From a bacterium (GTDB lineage Bacteria; Patescibacteriota; Saccharimonadia; UBA4664), in NCBI GenBank assembly GCA_027449805.1, contig DAIDKY010000008.1:289-18558 (forward strand): DNA of 18,270 nucleotides, read 5' to 3'. Within the stretch, counting starts at the first letter, position 1. Each line of letters begins with the position of its first letter. The notes beneath the pieces are model-generated. The model made no database searches. It saw only the letters and a list, made by a program, of their open reading frames with translations, and was not told the DNA's origin. Shown piece by piece: positions 7,090-13,379 of the stretch. Made by a program: the position numbers and the translations under genes.

Positions 7090-7779
7090 TTATGAGGTGG
7101 GGTGGTATGACGGAAGCTCGGCCAGCTCTCGCTTGAACTCCGCGACAAGATCATCGTTGGATAGTCGACGGGGATTGCGAACTCTTTCCATACGCGCCAA
7201 GCGCATCTGGCGCGCCGTGGCACGGTTAAAGAAGCGGCGTTCGTGCCAGTAGGGGAGCTGGTTCGAGCGCATTAGGAAAAAGACTAGAGCCAGTGCCACT
7301 AGCGATCCAAAGATGCCGAGGATGCCGATCAAGATGGCATCCATGATATTGTTAGCGGTGACGCTCTCCCAGATCACCAGGTTCGGGTTGGTCGCCTGGG
7401 CTATAGCCGTTCCATGGCGGTTGACAAAGATCCGTTGAGAATCACCGATCTGCACCGTGGCAGGCCAGCCGCCCTCATGCATCGTCCGAAGACGCCCACT
7501 CCAGTCGTGGTAGGCGATGTCGACGATGCTGTTGTTGCCTAATGTCGGGTAGCCATCGCTATTGGTTACCGTCGTCGGTGGGAGCAGGGCCTTGATCTTT
7601 ATGACGTGGGCTGTCTCCTGGTGCCATTGGCTCAATGAGTGCTGCTCGGCCTTGCCGTCGTAGCCCCATGTAGCAACGACTACGGCGATGATGATAGCGA
7701 CGATCATCATTACGACGCCGATGCCCAAGCTGATGCGGTAGTGCCGGTTGATCTGCTGCCTGGTGTAATCATCGTCCAT
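7090..7779 (-). CDS. Two-pass membrane protein, possibly DUF3592-like
   Basis: 229 aa. A transmembrane helix at about residues 16-37, an extracytoplasmic domain of roughly 110 residues rich in beta-prone sequence (VIKIKALLPP, SIVDIAYHDWSGR, PATVQIGDSQRIFV), a second helix at about 145-167, and a basic cytosolic tail (RRFFNRATARQMRLARMERVR). This helix-beta-helix layout recalls the DUF3592 family, but I cannot confirm that from sequence alone. GAGAGG (7792-7787) lies 7 bases before the ATG and supports this start. The gene is the last on the minus strand before the convergent htrA; prmC ends 69 bases upstream of it. Function unknown. Confidence 0.85.
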   Translation of the reverse strand: MDDDYTRQQINRHYRISLGIGVVMMIVAIIIAVVVATWGYDGKAEQHSLSQWHQETAHVIKIKALLPPTTVTNSDGYPTLGNNSIVDIAYHDWSGRLRTMHEGGWPATVQIGDSQRIFVNRHGTAIAQATNPNLVIWESVTANNIMDAILIGILGIFGSLVALALVFFLMRSNQLPYWHERRFFNRATARQMRLARMERVRNPRRLSNDDLVAEFKRELAELPSYHPTS

Positions 7780-7848
7780 TAGACAACCTCTCGCTCGGTT
7801 CTGTGAAGGGTCGAAACGAGATTATTCTAGTCGCAGACCGAACCCAGG

Positions 7849-8664
7849 TCAATCCTGAGCTAGCTCGAAACCGAGGATGAAGTAATCTTCCTCGATAACC
7901 CTTAATCCAACTCGTTTTGCCTCTTTAATGAGCATTTTATGCTGCCAGGGATCGCACTCCGTAAAGACTATGCCGCCGGGTGCAAGGTGGTCGCCGATGG
8001 TGGCAAAAAACTTACGATATAGATCGAGTCCGTCTGACCCGCCAAAGAGAGCTACACCGGGTTCGTAGCGGACTTCCTCCATAAGTTCATCGCACGCGTC
8101 GTCGCGCAGGTAGGGGAGATTGGTGACGATCGTCTCGAAGATTCCCTCGACATCAGCCCAAAGATTAGATTCAACGAATTTAAGTTTAACTCCGTAGTCG
8201 GTGGCGTTCTGTCGGGCGACCTTGAGAGCCTGAGCCGATACCTCGGTTGCGGTAATGGTTAGATCGGGACGGTGTTTGCCGATAGCAATTGCCAGCGCTC
8301 CCGAGCCGGTGCCGATATCGATTAATTTTGACTTTTTTGGAGCGTATTTTATGGCCCACTCGACCATCTTTTCGGTCTCGACCCGAGGTGTTAGTACATC
8401 CGGAGTGATTGTGAACTCAAGGCCGTAAAACTCGCGTTTGCCGGTGAGGTGAACCAGAGGTACGCGTTTCGTACGACGCTGCACGATGATGGCATACATC
8501 TGTCGTTCCTCGGGGGTTAGTTCGTCGTCGCTGTGGGCGAGCAGCCAGGCACGGTCGTGCTTCAGTACATGGCTTAGGAGCAGCTCGGCATCTAGCCGCG
8601 CCGAACCGACATCATGGCTCTCGAGCCAGCCTTTTGCATCGGTAATGGCCTCTCCAATGGTCAT
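7849..8664 (-). CDS. prmC: Release factor glutamine N5-methyltransferase
   Basis: Methylates the glutamine of the GGQ loop in class I release factors, using S-adenosylmethionine. 271 aa: an N-terminal helical release-factor-binding domain, then a Rossmann methyltransferase domain with the SAM loop DIGTGSG (116-122) and the acidic Glu141 at the end of strand 2. The catalytic motif, NPPY in almost all PrmC/HemK proteins, reads N182-L-P-Y185 here; Asn and the Pro-Tyr that hold the glutamine amide are kept. The upstream LTPRVETE segment typical of PrmC is present. The ATG overlaps the TGA of prfA (ATGA), so the enzyme is translationally coupled to its own substrate. Confidence 0.95.
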   Translation of the reverse strand: MTIGEAITDAKGWLESHDVGSARLDAELLLSHVLKHDRAWLLAHSDDELTPEERQMYAIIVQRRTKRVPLVHLTGKREFYGLEFTITPDVLTPRVETEKMVEWAIKYAPKKSKLIDIGTGSGALAIAIGKHRPDLTITATEVSAQALKVARQNATDYGVKLKFVESNLWADVEGIFETIVTNLPYLRDDACDELMEEVRYEPGVALFGGSDGLDLYRKFFATIGDHLAPGGIVFTECDPWQHKMLIKEAKRVGLRVIEEDYFILGFELAQD

Positions 8665-9719
8665 ACCCCCGCTTGCTCGAGCTTAAGCCGCAGGTCTTCG
8701 GCACGCAGGGCCTCGAGCATCTCGTCGATCTGGCCGGTCATAAAGCCGGGCAGGTTATGTTTACTAACCCCGATACGATGGTCGGTAACACGATCCTGAG
8801 GGAAGTTATAAGTTCTGATTTTCTCGCTGCGGTCGCCGGTGCCGATCTGGCTCTGGCGCGCCTCGCGGTTGGCCTGCTGTTCGGCTTCGGCCTTGGCCGC
8901 CAGCAGTCGCGAACGCAGAACGCTCATGGCTTTGAGTTTGTTCTTGAGCTGGCTCTTCTCGTCTTGAATCGCCACCACCGTACCGGTCGGCAGGTGAGTG
9001 ATGCGTACCGCTGAGTCGGTCGTGTTAACGCTTTGGCCGCCGTTGCCGCCGGAGCGGTAGACATCGATCCGCAGGTCGTTGGGGTTGATCTCGAGATCAG
9101 TTTCTTCTGCCTCGGGCAAGACCGCTACCGTTACGGTAGAAGTGTGAATACGCCCGCCCGACTCCGTTGCCGGAATTCGCTGTACTCGGTGCACGCCGCT
9201 CTCGTACTTAAGCCAGCCATAGGCTCCGTCGCCGTTAACTTCGAAGATAATCTCCTTAAAACCGCCGACATCGCTCGGGCTCTCGCTGAGCAGTTCGGTC
9301 TTCCAACCCTTGGTCTCAATGTAGCGTCCGTACATGCGAAAGAGCTCGCCGGCAAAGAGGGAAGCCTCGTCGCCGCCGGCTCCGGCGCGGATTTCGATCA
9401 GCGCGTTCTTGGCGTCGTCGGGATCTTTGGCTACCAGTGCGTGGCGCAACTCGGACGTAACCGTTTCGAGATCGCGTTCCAGGGCAGGCAGTTCCTCGCG
9501 TGCCAGATCGGCCAGCTCCGGGTCGTTCAAAGCGTCGCGGCTCGAGGCAAGATCAGCATTGATCCGTTCGCGTTTATCATATAGCTCAATTAACGGCGCC
9601 AACTCAGCCTGGCGCTTGGCCAGCTTGACCATCTCGGGGGTACCAAAAACGCCCGAGTCGTTTATCTGCTCGGTAATCAAGGCGTATTCGGCTCGGGTCT
9701 TATCTTCTGTCGGATCCAT
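8661..9719 (-). CDS. prfA: Peptide chain release factor 1 (RF1)
   Basis: Recognises UAA and UAG stop codons and triggers peptide release. 352 aa from the ATG at 9719. The stop-codon tripeptide is PAT (183-185, in RIPATESGGR), which identifies RF1 rather than RF2 (SPF). The catalytic loop is GGQ (227-229) in the context SGGNGGQSVN; most RF1 proteins have SGAGGQHVN, so both the residue before GGQ and the one after are changed. The frame is open upstream to a TTG at 9734, but those codons belong to a heptamer repeat, so I prefer the ATG. AAAGG stands only one base before that ATG, too close for normal Shine-Dalgarno use; the message may be leaderless. The order rpmE-prfA-prmC is common in bacteria. 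Confidence 0.96.
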   Translation of the reverse strand: MDPTEDKTRAEYALITEQINDSGVFGTPEMVKLAKRQAELAPLIELYDKRERINADLASSRDALNDPELADLAREELPALERDLETVTSELRHALVAKDPDDAKNALIEIRAGAGGDEASLFAGELFRMYGRYIETKGWKTELLSESPSDVGGFKEIIFEVNGDGAYGWLKYESGVHRVQRIPATESGGRIHTSTVTVAVLPEAEETDLEINPNDLRIDVYRSGGNGGQSVNTTDSAVRITHLPTGTVVAIQDEKSQLKNKLKAMSVLRSRLLAAKAEAEQQANREARQSQIGTGDRSEKIRTYNFPQDRVTDHRIGVSKHNLPGFMTGQIDEMLEALRAEDLRLKLEQAGV

Positions 9720-9725
9720 TCCTTT

Positions 9726-9760
9726 AAGTATCAAGTATCAGGTATCAAGTATCAAGTATA
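9726..9760. repeat. Heptamer tandem repeat, left array
   Basis: Five 7-base units in a row: AAGTATC, AAGTATC, AGGTATC, AAGTATC, AAGTATA. It lies directly upstream of prfA. Units 2-5 (9733-9760) are the inverse complement, at 26 of 28 positions, of the right array at 9800-9827. Confidence 0.9.
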
Positions 9761-9775
9761 AGGATAATTCCTAAC

Positions 9776-9800
9776 AAAAAAGACCCCCTCGGGTCCTTTT
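9776..9800 (-). terminator. Rho-independent terminator of rpmE
   Basis: On the minus strand GGACCC-GAGG-GGGTCT with flanking A/T pairs, ending in six T residues (9781-9776). It follows the rpmE stop and sits inside the loop formed by the two heptamer arrays. It should separate rpmE from prfA transcription. Confidence 0.8.
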
Positions 9801-9827
9801 ATACCTGATACTTGATACCTGATACTC
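9800..9827. repeat. Heptamer tandem repeat, right array (inverted)
   Basis: Four units on the plus strand: TATACCT, GATACTT, GATACCT, GATACTC. This is the inverted counterpart of the left array. The array ends one base before the rpmE stop codon. Confidence 0.9.
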
Positions 9828-9828
9828 T

Positions 9829-10155
9829 CTAGAGCTCCACTGTCTCTTCCTCGAGCTCCTCTTTGATCTCCTCGATCTCAGGATCCTCGGCGGGGGTCGC
9901 AACGGCCTCGGCCTTCTTGGTCTTGGCGGCGGCAGCAGCCTTTCCGCGCTTGGCAGCCTCGGCCTGGCGGGCCTTGAACTTGTCGACGCGTCCGGCGGTA
10001 TCGAGAAGCTTCTGCTTGCCCGTGTAGAACGGGTGGCAGTTTGAACAGACCTCGACCGTAATCTCGGGCACGGTGCTTACCAGTTCAAACTTCGTGTCGC
10101 ACGAGTTGCACTGGACCTTGGTCGTATACGTCTGGGGGTGAATACCTTGCTTCAT
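9829..10155 (-). CDS. rpmE: Ribosomal protein L31, zinc-binding type, with long C-terminal tail
   Basis: Large-subunit protein bridging the subunits at the central protuberance. From the ATG at 10155 the protein begins MKQGIHP, the normal L31 N-terminus, and has 108 aa. Zinc ligands are Cys16, Cys19, Cys37 and Cys40; HPFYTGKQ follows as in the family. Residues from about 64 onward are an extra tail, first Ala/Lys-rich and then strongly acidic (EEIKEELEEETVEL), where a usual L31 ends near residue 70-90. An in-frame ATG at 10185 would add ten residues, but the -10 box of a good promoter lies inside that extension, so 10155 is the start. No ribosome-binding site is present; the message is probably leaderless. 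Confidence 0.95.
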   Translation of the reverse strand: MKQGIHPQTYTTKVQCNSCDTKFELVSTVPEITVEVCSNCHPFYTGKQKLLDTAGRVDKFKARQAEAAKRGKAAAAAKTKKAEAVATPAEDPEIEEIKEELEEETVEL

Positions 10156-10164
10156 AACTGAACA

Positions 10165-10193
10165 ATCATACTCGATCTTAACCATCTCGTCAA
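10165..10193 (-). promoter_or_regulatory. rpmE promoter (leaderless)
   Basis: Minus strand TTGACG (10193-10188), a 17-base spacer and TATGAT (10170-10165): the best two-element promoter in the window. The transcript should begin near 10158, 3 bases from the ATG at 10155. It fixes the rpmE start. Confidence 0.8.
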
Positions 10194-10286
10194 CTGAGGC
10201 TAGTCAACCCTAAATTATAGCAAAAACGACCCGGCTTCATAAGCTTGTTCATACGCTTTTTGTTCGGTATCCTCAGAGCAGGTAAG

Positions 10287-10310
10287 TGGTACACTAATGG
10301 GAAAGGAAGG
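10287..10310 (+). promoter_or_regulatory. Promoter and ribosome-binding site of the small coiled-coil gene
   Basis: TGG-TACACT extended -10 (TACACT at 10290-10295) gives a start near 10302. A purine-rich GGAAAGGAAGG (10300-10310) lies 5 bases before the ATG at 10316. Confidence 0.5.
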
Positions 10311-10315
10311 CAAAC

Positions 10316-10576
10316 ATGGCACAGTCAGGCAAGTCAGAACAGACGATGGCAGGTATGAGCTCAAAACTCGACGAGGTCTTAGGCCACGTCCAGGTTATCC
10401 CGTCGCTACAGAGCGATATTAAACTCTTTAAGATGGACGTCGCCGTCCTGCAGATGGACATGGCGGCGGCCAACGCCACCCTGCGCCAGCACAATACGAT
10501 TCTCGGCGACCACAGCGTTACCATTACTCAGCTTCAGGGCGATGTTGCAGCCCTTAAACTTCATACTGGCATTTAG
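10316..10576 (+). CDS. Small predicted coiled-coil protein, unknown function
   Basis: 86 aa, no signal peptide or transmembrane segment. From about residue 15 the sequence is one long helical stretch with hydrophobic residues at heptad-like spacing (LDEVLGHVQVI, LFKMDVAVLQMDM, ITQLQGDVAALKL), suggesting a coiled coil; it has no cysteines. A promoter and a strong purine-rich ribosome-binding site precede it, and codon use is that of the neighbouring core genes, which supports a real gene rather than a chance frame. It stands alone between the divergent rpmE and the rpsB operon, 153 bases before rpsB. I do not recognise the family. Confidence 0.65.
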   Translation: MAQSGKSEQTMAGMSSKLDEVLGHVQVIPSLQSDIKLFKMDVAVLQMDMAAANATLRQHNTILGDHSVTITQLQGDVAALKLHTGI

Positions 10577-10636
10577 CCTCGTAGAGTCTTGCTTTCGAAC
10601 TCAAAACTTGCTACCATCGACAAGTTATCATCAAAT

Positions 10637-10716
10637 TGTCCGTTAACGCTAAGCAGCTCGCCCCTAATCCTCCCTCCGCCTCTCAGCGGACGGGCATAGG
10701 CTAGTGAAGGAAAGGA
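10637..10716 (+). promoter_or_regulatory. Possible structured rpsB leader with ribosome-binding site
   Basis: Upstream of rpsB the strand can form TCCGC (10674-10678) with GCGGA (10686-10690), or instead GTCCG (10637-10641) with CGGAC (10687-10691); the two exclude each other. GAAGGAAAGGA (10706-10716) is the ribosome-binding region, 13 bases from the ATG. A TATCAT at 10625-10630 could be the -10. S2 operons are often autoregulated through leaders in other bacteria; here that is only a suggestion. Confidence 0.3.
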
Positions 10717-10729
10717 TTCAGTAAGAATT

Positions 10730-11497
10730 ATGGCTCAAGTAAGCCTAAAAGAACTATTAGAGTCGGGCGCCCACTTTGGGCACCAGACCCGTCGTTGGAA
10801 CCCTAAGATGAAGCAATATATCTTTGGTGTTCGTGGCGGCGTCCATATTATTGATCTGACACAGACCAACGTCATGCTGGCTAAGGCTACTGAGATGGTT
10901 CGTGAGACTGCGGCCGGCGGCGGCAAGATCCTCTTCGTCGGAACCAAGCGCCAAGCGCAGAGCATCGTCAAGGACGAGGCCGTTAAGGCTGGTATGCCGT
11001 TTGTAACCGAGCGCTGGCTCGGCGGCATGCTGACCAACTTCCGTACCATTCGCGCCCAGGTCATTCGCCTCAAGAAGCTTGAGGCCGGACTTGATAGCGG
11101 CGAGTACGAGGGCAAGTACAACAAGAAAGAGATTCTTGATTTTACCAACGAGAAGGTTGCTCTGGATCGTATCTTCGGCGGTATTAAGAACCTTGACGGC
11201 CTCCCGGCGGCTATCTTTGTCGTCGACGTGCCCAAGGAGTCGATCGCTGTAGCCGAGGCGCGCCGTCTTGGTATCCCGGTCGTGGCTATGACCGATACTA
11301 ACGCCGACCCGGACCTGATCGATTACATTATCCCAGCTAACGACGATGCTATTCGTGCCGTACGCGTGATTACTCACGCCATCGCCGAGGCCGCCCAAGA
11401 GGGTGCCGCGGTTTATGCGGCCAAGGCCGCCGAGCGTGCAGCCGAGGAAGCTGTCGCAGAGGTTAAGGATGAGGCTAAGGTCGAGGAGGCAGTATGA
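10730..11497 (+). CDS. rpsB: Ribosomal protein S2
   Basis: Small-subunit protein needed for S1 docking and 30S assembly. 255 aa, the usual length. The N-terminus LLESGAHFGHQTRRWNPKM is the S2 signature, and the sequence stays typical through PAAIFVVDVPKE, IPVVAMTDTNADPD and IDYIIPANDDAIRA. The last 35 or so residues form an Ala/Glu-rich tail. It is the first gene of the rpsB-to-proS cluster. Its TGA overlaps the ATG of tsf in an ATGA, so S2 and EF-Ts are coupled, as in nearly all bacteria. Confidence 0.98.
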   Translation: MAQVSLKELLESGAHFGHQTRRWNPKMKQYIFGVRGGVHIIDLTQTNVMLAKATEMVRETAAGGGKILFVGTKRQAQSIVKDEAVKAGMPFVTERWLGGMLTNFRTIRAQVIRLKKLEAGLDSGEYEGKYNKKEILDFTNEKVALDRIFGGIKNLDGLPAAIFVVDVPKESIAVAEARRLGIPVVAMTDTNADPDLIDYIIPANDDAIRAVRVITHAIAEAAQEGAAVYAAKAAERAAEEAVAEVKDEAKVEEAV

Positions 11498-12087
11498 CCA
11501 TTTCAGTAGATGACATTAAGAAACTAAGAGAGCTCACCGGCGCCGGCATGATGAAAGCCAAAGAGGCGCTTGTCGAGGCCGACGGTAACTTTGACAAGGC
11601 TCAAGAACTCTTGCGCAAGGCCGGGGCAGTCTCGGCAGCCAAAAAGGCAGACCGCGAGGCTCGCAACGGACTTATTGAGGCCTACGTCCACGGCGGCAAA
11701 ATCGGCGTTCTGGTCGAGGTAAACTGCGAGACCGACTTTGTGGCTCGCACTGATGATTTTAAGACCTTTGCACGTGATATCGCTCTTCAGGTTGCTGCCA
11801 CTACCCCTGAGTATCTCCGCCCTGAGGACGTTCCGGCCGACGTCGTCGAGAAGGAGCGTGACTTTCACAAGAATGAGCTGGCCAGCCAAAACAAACCGGC
11901 CGAGATGATCGACAAGATCGTCGAGGGCAAACTGGCCAAGTTCTACGAAGGCATCTGCCTGACCAAGCAGCCGTTCGTTAAGGATCCCGACAAGACGATC
12001 GAGAATCTTACTACCGAGCTGATCGGTAAATTGGGCGAGAATATCGTCATTCGCCGCTTTGAGCGCATCGAACTGGGCCAACTGTAA
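11494..12087 (+). CDS. tsf: Elongation factor Ts, short form
   Basis: Nucleotide exchange factor for EF-Tu. 197 aa: an N-terminal UBA-like domain (VDDIKKLRELTGAGMMKAKEAL, in two halves here: residues 5-14 and 15-26), then the core with NCETDFVAR (about 78-86), whose Thr-Asp-Phe inserts near the Mg site of EF-Tu. It has one core subdomain only, like the roughly 196-aa Thermus form and unlike the 283-aa E. coli protein. The start is fixed by the ATGA overlap with rpsB. In most bacteria pyrH follows tsf; here frr follows after 31 bases. Confidence 0.97.
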   Translation: MTISVDDIKKLRELTGAGMMKAKEALVEADGNFDKAQELLRKAGAVSAAKKADREARNGLIEAYVHGGKIGVLVEVNCETDFVARTDDFKTFARDIALQVAATTPEYLRPEDVPADVVEKERDFHKNELASQNKPAEMIDKIVEGKLAKFYEGICLTKQPFVKDPDKTIENLTTELIGKLGENIVIRRFERIELGQL

Positions 12088-12092
12088 TAGGC

Positions 12093-12112
12093 TATAATAG
12101 AAGTCTAAGGAG
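12093..12112 (+). promoter_or_regulatory. frr promoter and ribosome-binding site
   Basis: TATAAT (12093-12098) in the short tsf-frr gap gives a start near 12105. AAGGAG (12107-12112) is 6 bases before the ATG at 12119. The site lies where pyrH would normally be and may let frr be transcribed apart from rpsB-tsf. Confidence 0.6.
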
Positions 12113-12118
12113 CTCATT

Positions 12119-12679
12119 ATGATTAGACCGATCGTTGATTCCGCTACCCCTAAGATGGAGAAGGCGATAGAGCACCTCCAGGGTGAACTTAACTCGCTGC
12201 GCACTGGGCGCGCCTCGGCGGCTCTCGTTGACGGGATCATGGTGGAGTACTTTGACGCTATGCAGCCGCTCAAAGCCATCGCTTCGATCTCGACGCCGGA
12301 CGCCCGGACCATCGCCATTACGCCGTGGGACAAGGGCGCGATGACGGCGATCGAGAAGGCTATCCGCGAGACCCAGTCGCTTGGTTTGACTCCGTCCAAT
12401 GACGGCCAGGTCATTCGTTTTAGTATCCCGCCGCTGACCGAAGAGCGCCGACGCGAGATCGTTAAGTCGCTCGGCAGTAAGATCGAGGACTGCCGCATCA
12501 GCTTGCGCAATGTCCGCCAGGATACCCTGCGCGAAGTAAAGCGTTTAGAAAAGGATAAACAAGTTACTCAGGATGATGCTAAGTTTGCCGAGGCCGAATT
12601 GAACAAAAAAATTGATCAGTTTCACAAGCGCATCGAGGAGATTGAAGCGGCCAAGACCGCCGAGATCATGGCCATCTAG
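12119..12679 (+). CDS. frr: Ribosome recycling factor
   Basis: Splits post-termination ribosomes together with EF-G. 186 aa, the normal length, with the two-domain family pattern: the N-terminal helix (KMEKAIEHLQGELNSLRTGRAS), shown here in two parts as residues 12-24 and 25-34, the small beta domain (PLKAIASISTPDARTIAITP, 20 residues), and a long C-terminal helical part ending KTAEIMAI. SLRTGRAS is the diagnostic element near the N-terminus. The strong AAGGAG site fixes the start. uppS follows 2 bases after the stop, so the two are co-transcribed. Confidence 0.97.
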   Translation: MIRPIVDSATPKMEKAIEHLQGELNSLRTGRASAALVDGIMVEYFDAMQPLKAIASISTPDARTIAITPWDKGAMTAIEKAIRETQSLGLTPSNDGQVIRFSIPPLTEERRREIVKSLGSKIEDCRISLRNVRQDTLREVKRLEKDKQVTQDDAKFAEAELNKKIDQFHKRIEEIEAAKTAEIMAI

Positions 12680-12681
12680 CG

Positions 12682-13362
12682 GTGCTTCCGAGACACGTCG
12701 GCATCATACCGGACGGGAATCGGCGTTGGGCCAAGGCCAACGGACTGTCCAGCTTTGAGGGTCATCAGGCCGGTGTCGATGCACTCAAACGCATCTGTTA
12801 CGCCGGACTCGACGAGGGCATTAAGACCATCACTTATTTCGCTTTCTCTAGCGAAAATTGGCAACGTACGCCAGATGAGGTCAAGTACCTAATGGAATTA
12901 TTCGTTAATAAATTGACCAACGAGATCGCCGAAGTCCACGAGAAAGACGTGCGTTTTCGTATGCTCGGTTCACGCCAAGGTTTGGGCAAACGGCTCTTGG
13001 CCGCGATCGATCGCGCCGAGGAGCTAACGTCCAAGAACACCGGCGGGACGCTCGCTATATGCCTCAATTACGGCGGCGAGCAAGAGCTGGCCGATGCCGC
13101 GGCTGACATGATTCGTGCCGGCGTGAAACCCGACGAGGTTACACCTGAGTTATTGGCCCAGTATCTCTATGTACCAGAGTTGCCGCCGCTCGATCTCATA
13201 ATCCGCACCTCTGGCGAGCATCGGATCTCCGGCTTTATGCTCTACCGCTCCGCCTACGCCGAACTCTATTTTGCCGAAAAACATTGGCCCGACTTTAGCG
13301 CCGATGATCTTGCGGCCGCCCTCCAGGATTACGCTAAACGTAAGCGGCGTTTTGGGGTCTAA
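12682..13362 (+). CDS. uppS: Undecaprenyl (cis-prenyl) diphosphate synthase
   Basis: Condenses isopentenyl diphosphate units onto farnesyl diphosphate to make the C55 lipid carrier used in cell-wall synthesis. 226 aa with a very short N-terminus before HVGIIPDGNRRWA, in which Asp11 binds Mg and diphosphate. The substrate-helix motif FSSENWQR and the C-terminal RTSGEHRISGF..Y...YAELYF are complete; the usual Trp of the RTSGE block (FLLWQ) is Tyr (FMLYR). The start is GTG, 2 bases after frr, with no separate ribosome-binding site. In B. subtilis cdsA and dxr come next; both are absent here, so the isoprenoid precursor probably comes from elsewhere in the genome or from a host cell. Confidence 0.96.
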   Translation: MLPRHVGIIPDGNRRWAKANGLSSFEGHQAGVDALKRICYAGLDEGIKTITYFAFSSENWQRTPDEVKYLMELFVNKLTNEIAEVHEKDVRFRMLGSRQGLGKRLLAAIDRAEELTSKNTGGTLAICLNYGGEQELADAAADMIRAGVKPDEVTPELLAQYLYVPELPPLDLIIRTSGEHRISGFMLYRSAYAELYFAEKHWPDFSADDLAAALQDYAKRKRRFGV

Positions 13363-13364
13363 GC

Positions 13365-13373
13365 TGGTATGAT
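13365..13373 (+). promoter_or_regulatory. rseP promoter (leaderless, extended -10)
   Basis: TGG-TATGAT (TATGAT at 13368-13373) starts 2 bases after the uppS stop. Seven bases on, at 13380, is the G of the GTG start codon itself, so the transcript should have no leader at all. Confidence 0.65.
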
Positions 13374-13379
13374 AGGTAA

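Noticed and set aside
9033..9584. Long plus-strand frame antisense to prfA
   Set aside because: It is the mirror of RF1 coding sequence; all conserved RF1 motifs are on the minus strand.
9719..9734. TTG at 9734 as the prfA start
   Set aside because: Its codons are part of the heptamer repeat and it has no ribosome-binding site; the ATG at 9719 is the better choice.
11765..11785. CACGTG core inside tsf as a possible parS site
   Set aside because: The flanks do not match the TGTTTCACGTGAAACA palindrome; the same is true of the CACGTG in parB near 2645.
11524..12510. Minus-strand frame of 328 codons across tsf and frr
   Set aside because: It is antisense to two clearly conserved genes and crosses their boundary, so it is a by-product of G+C-rich codon use.
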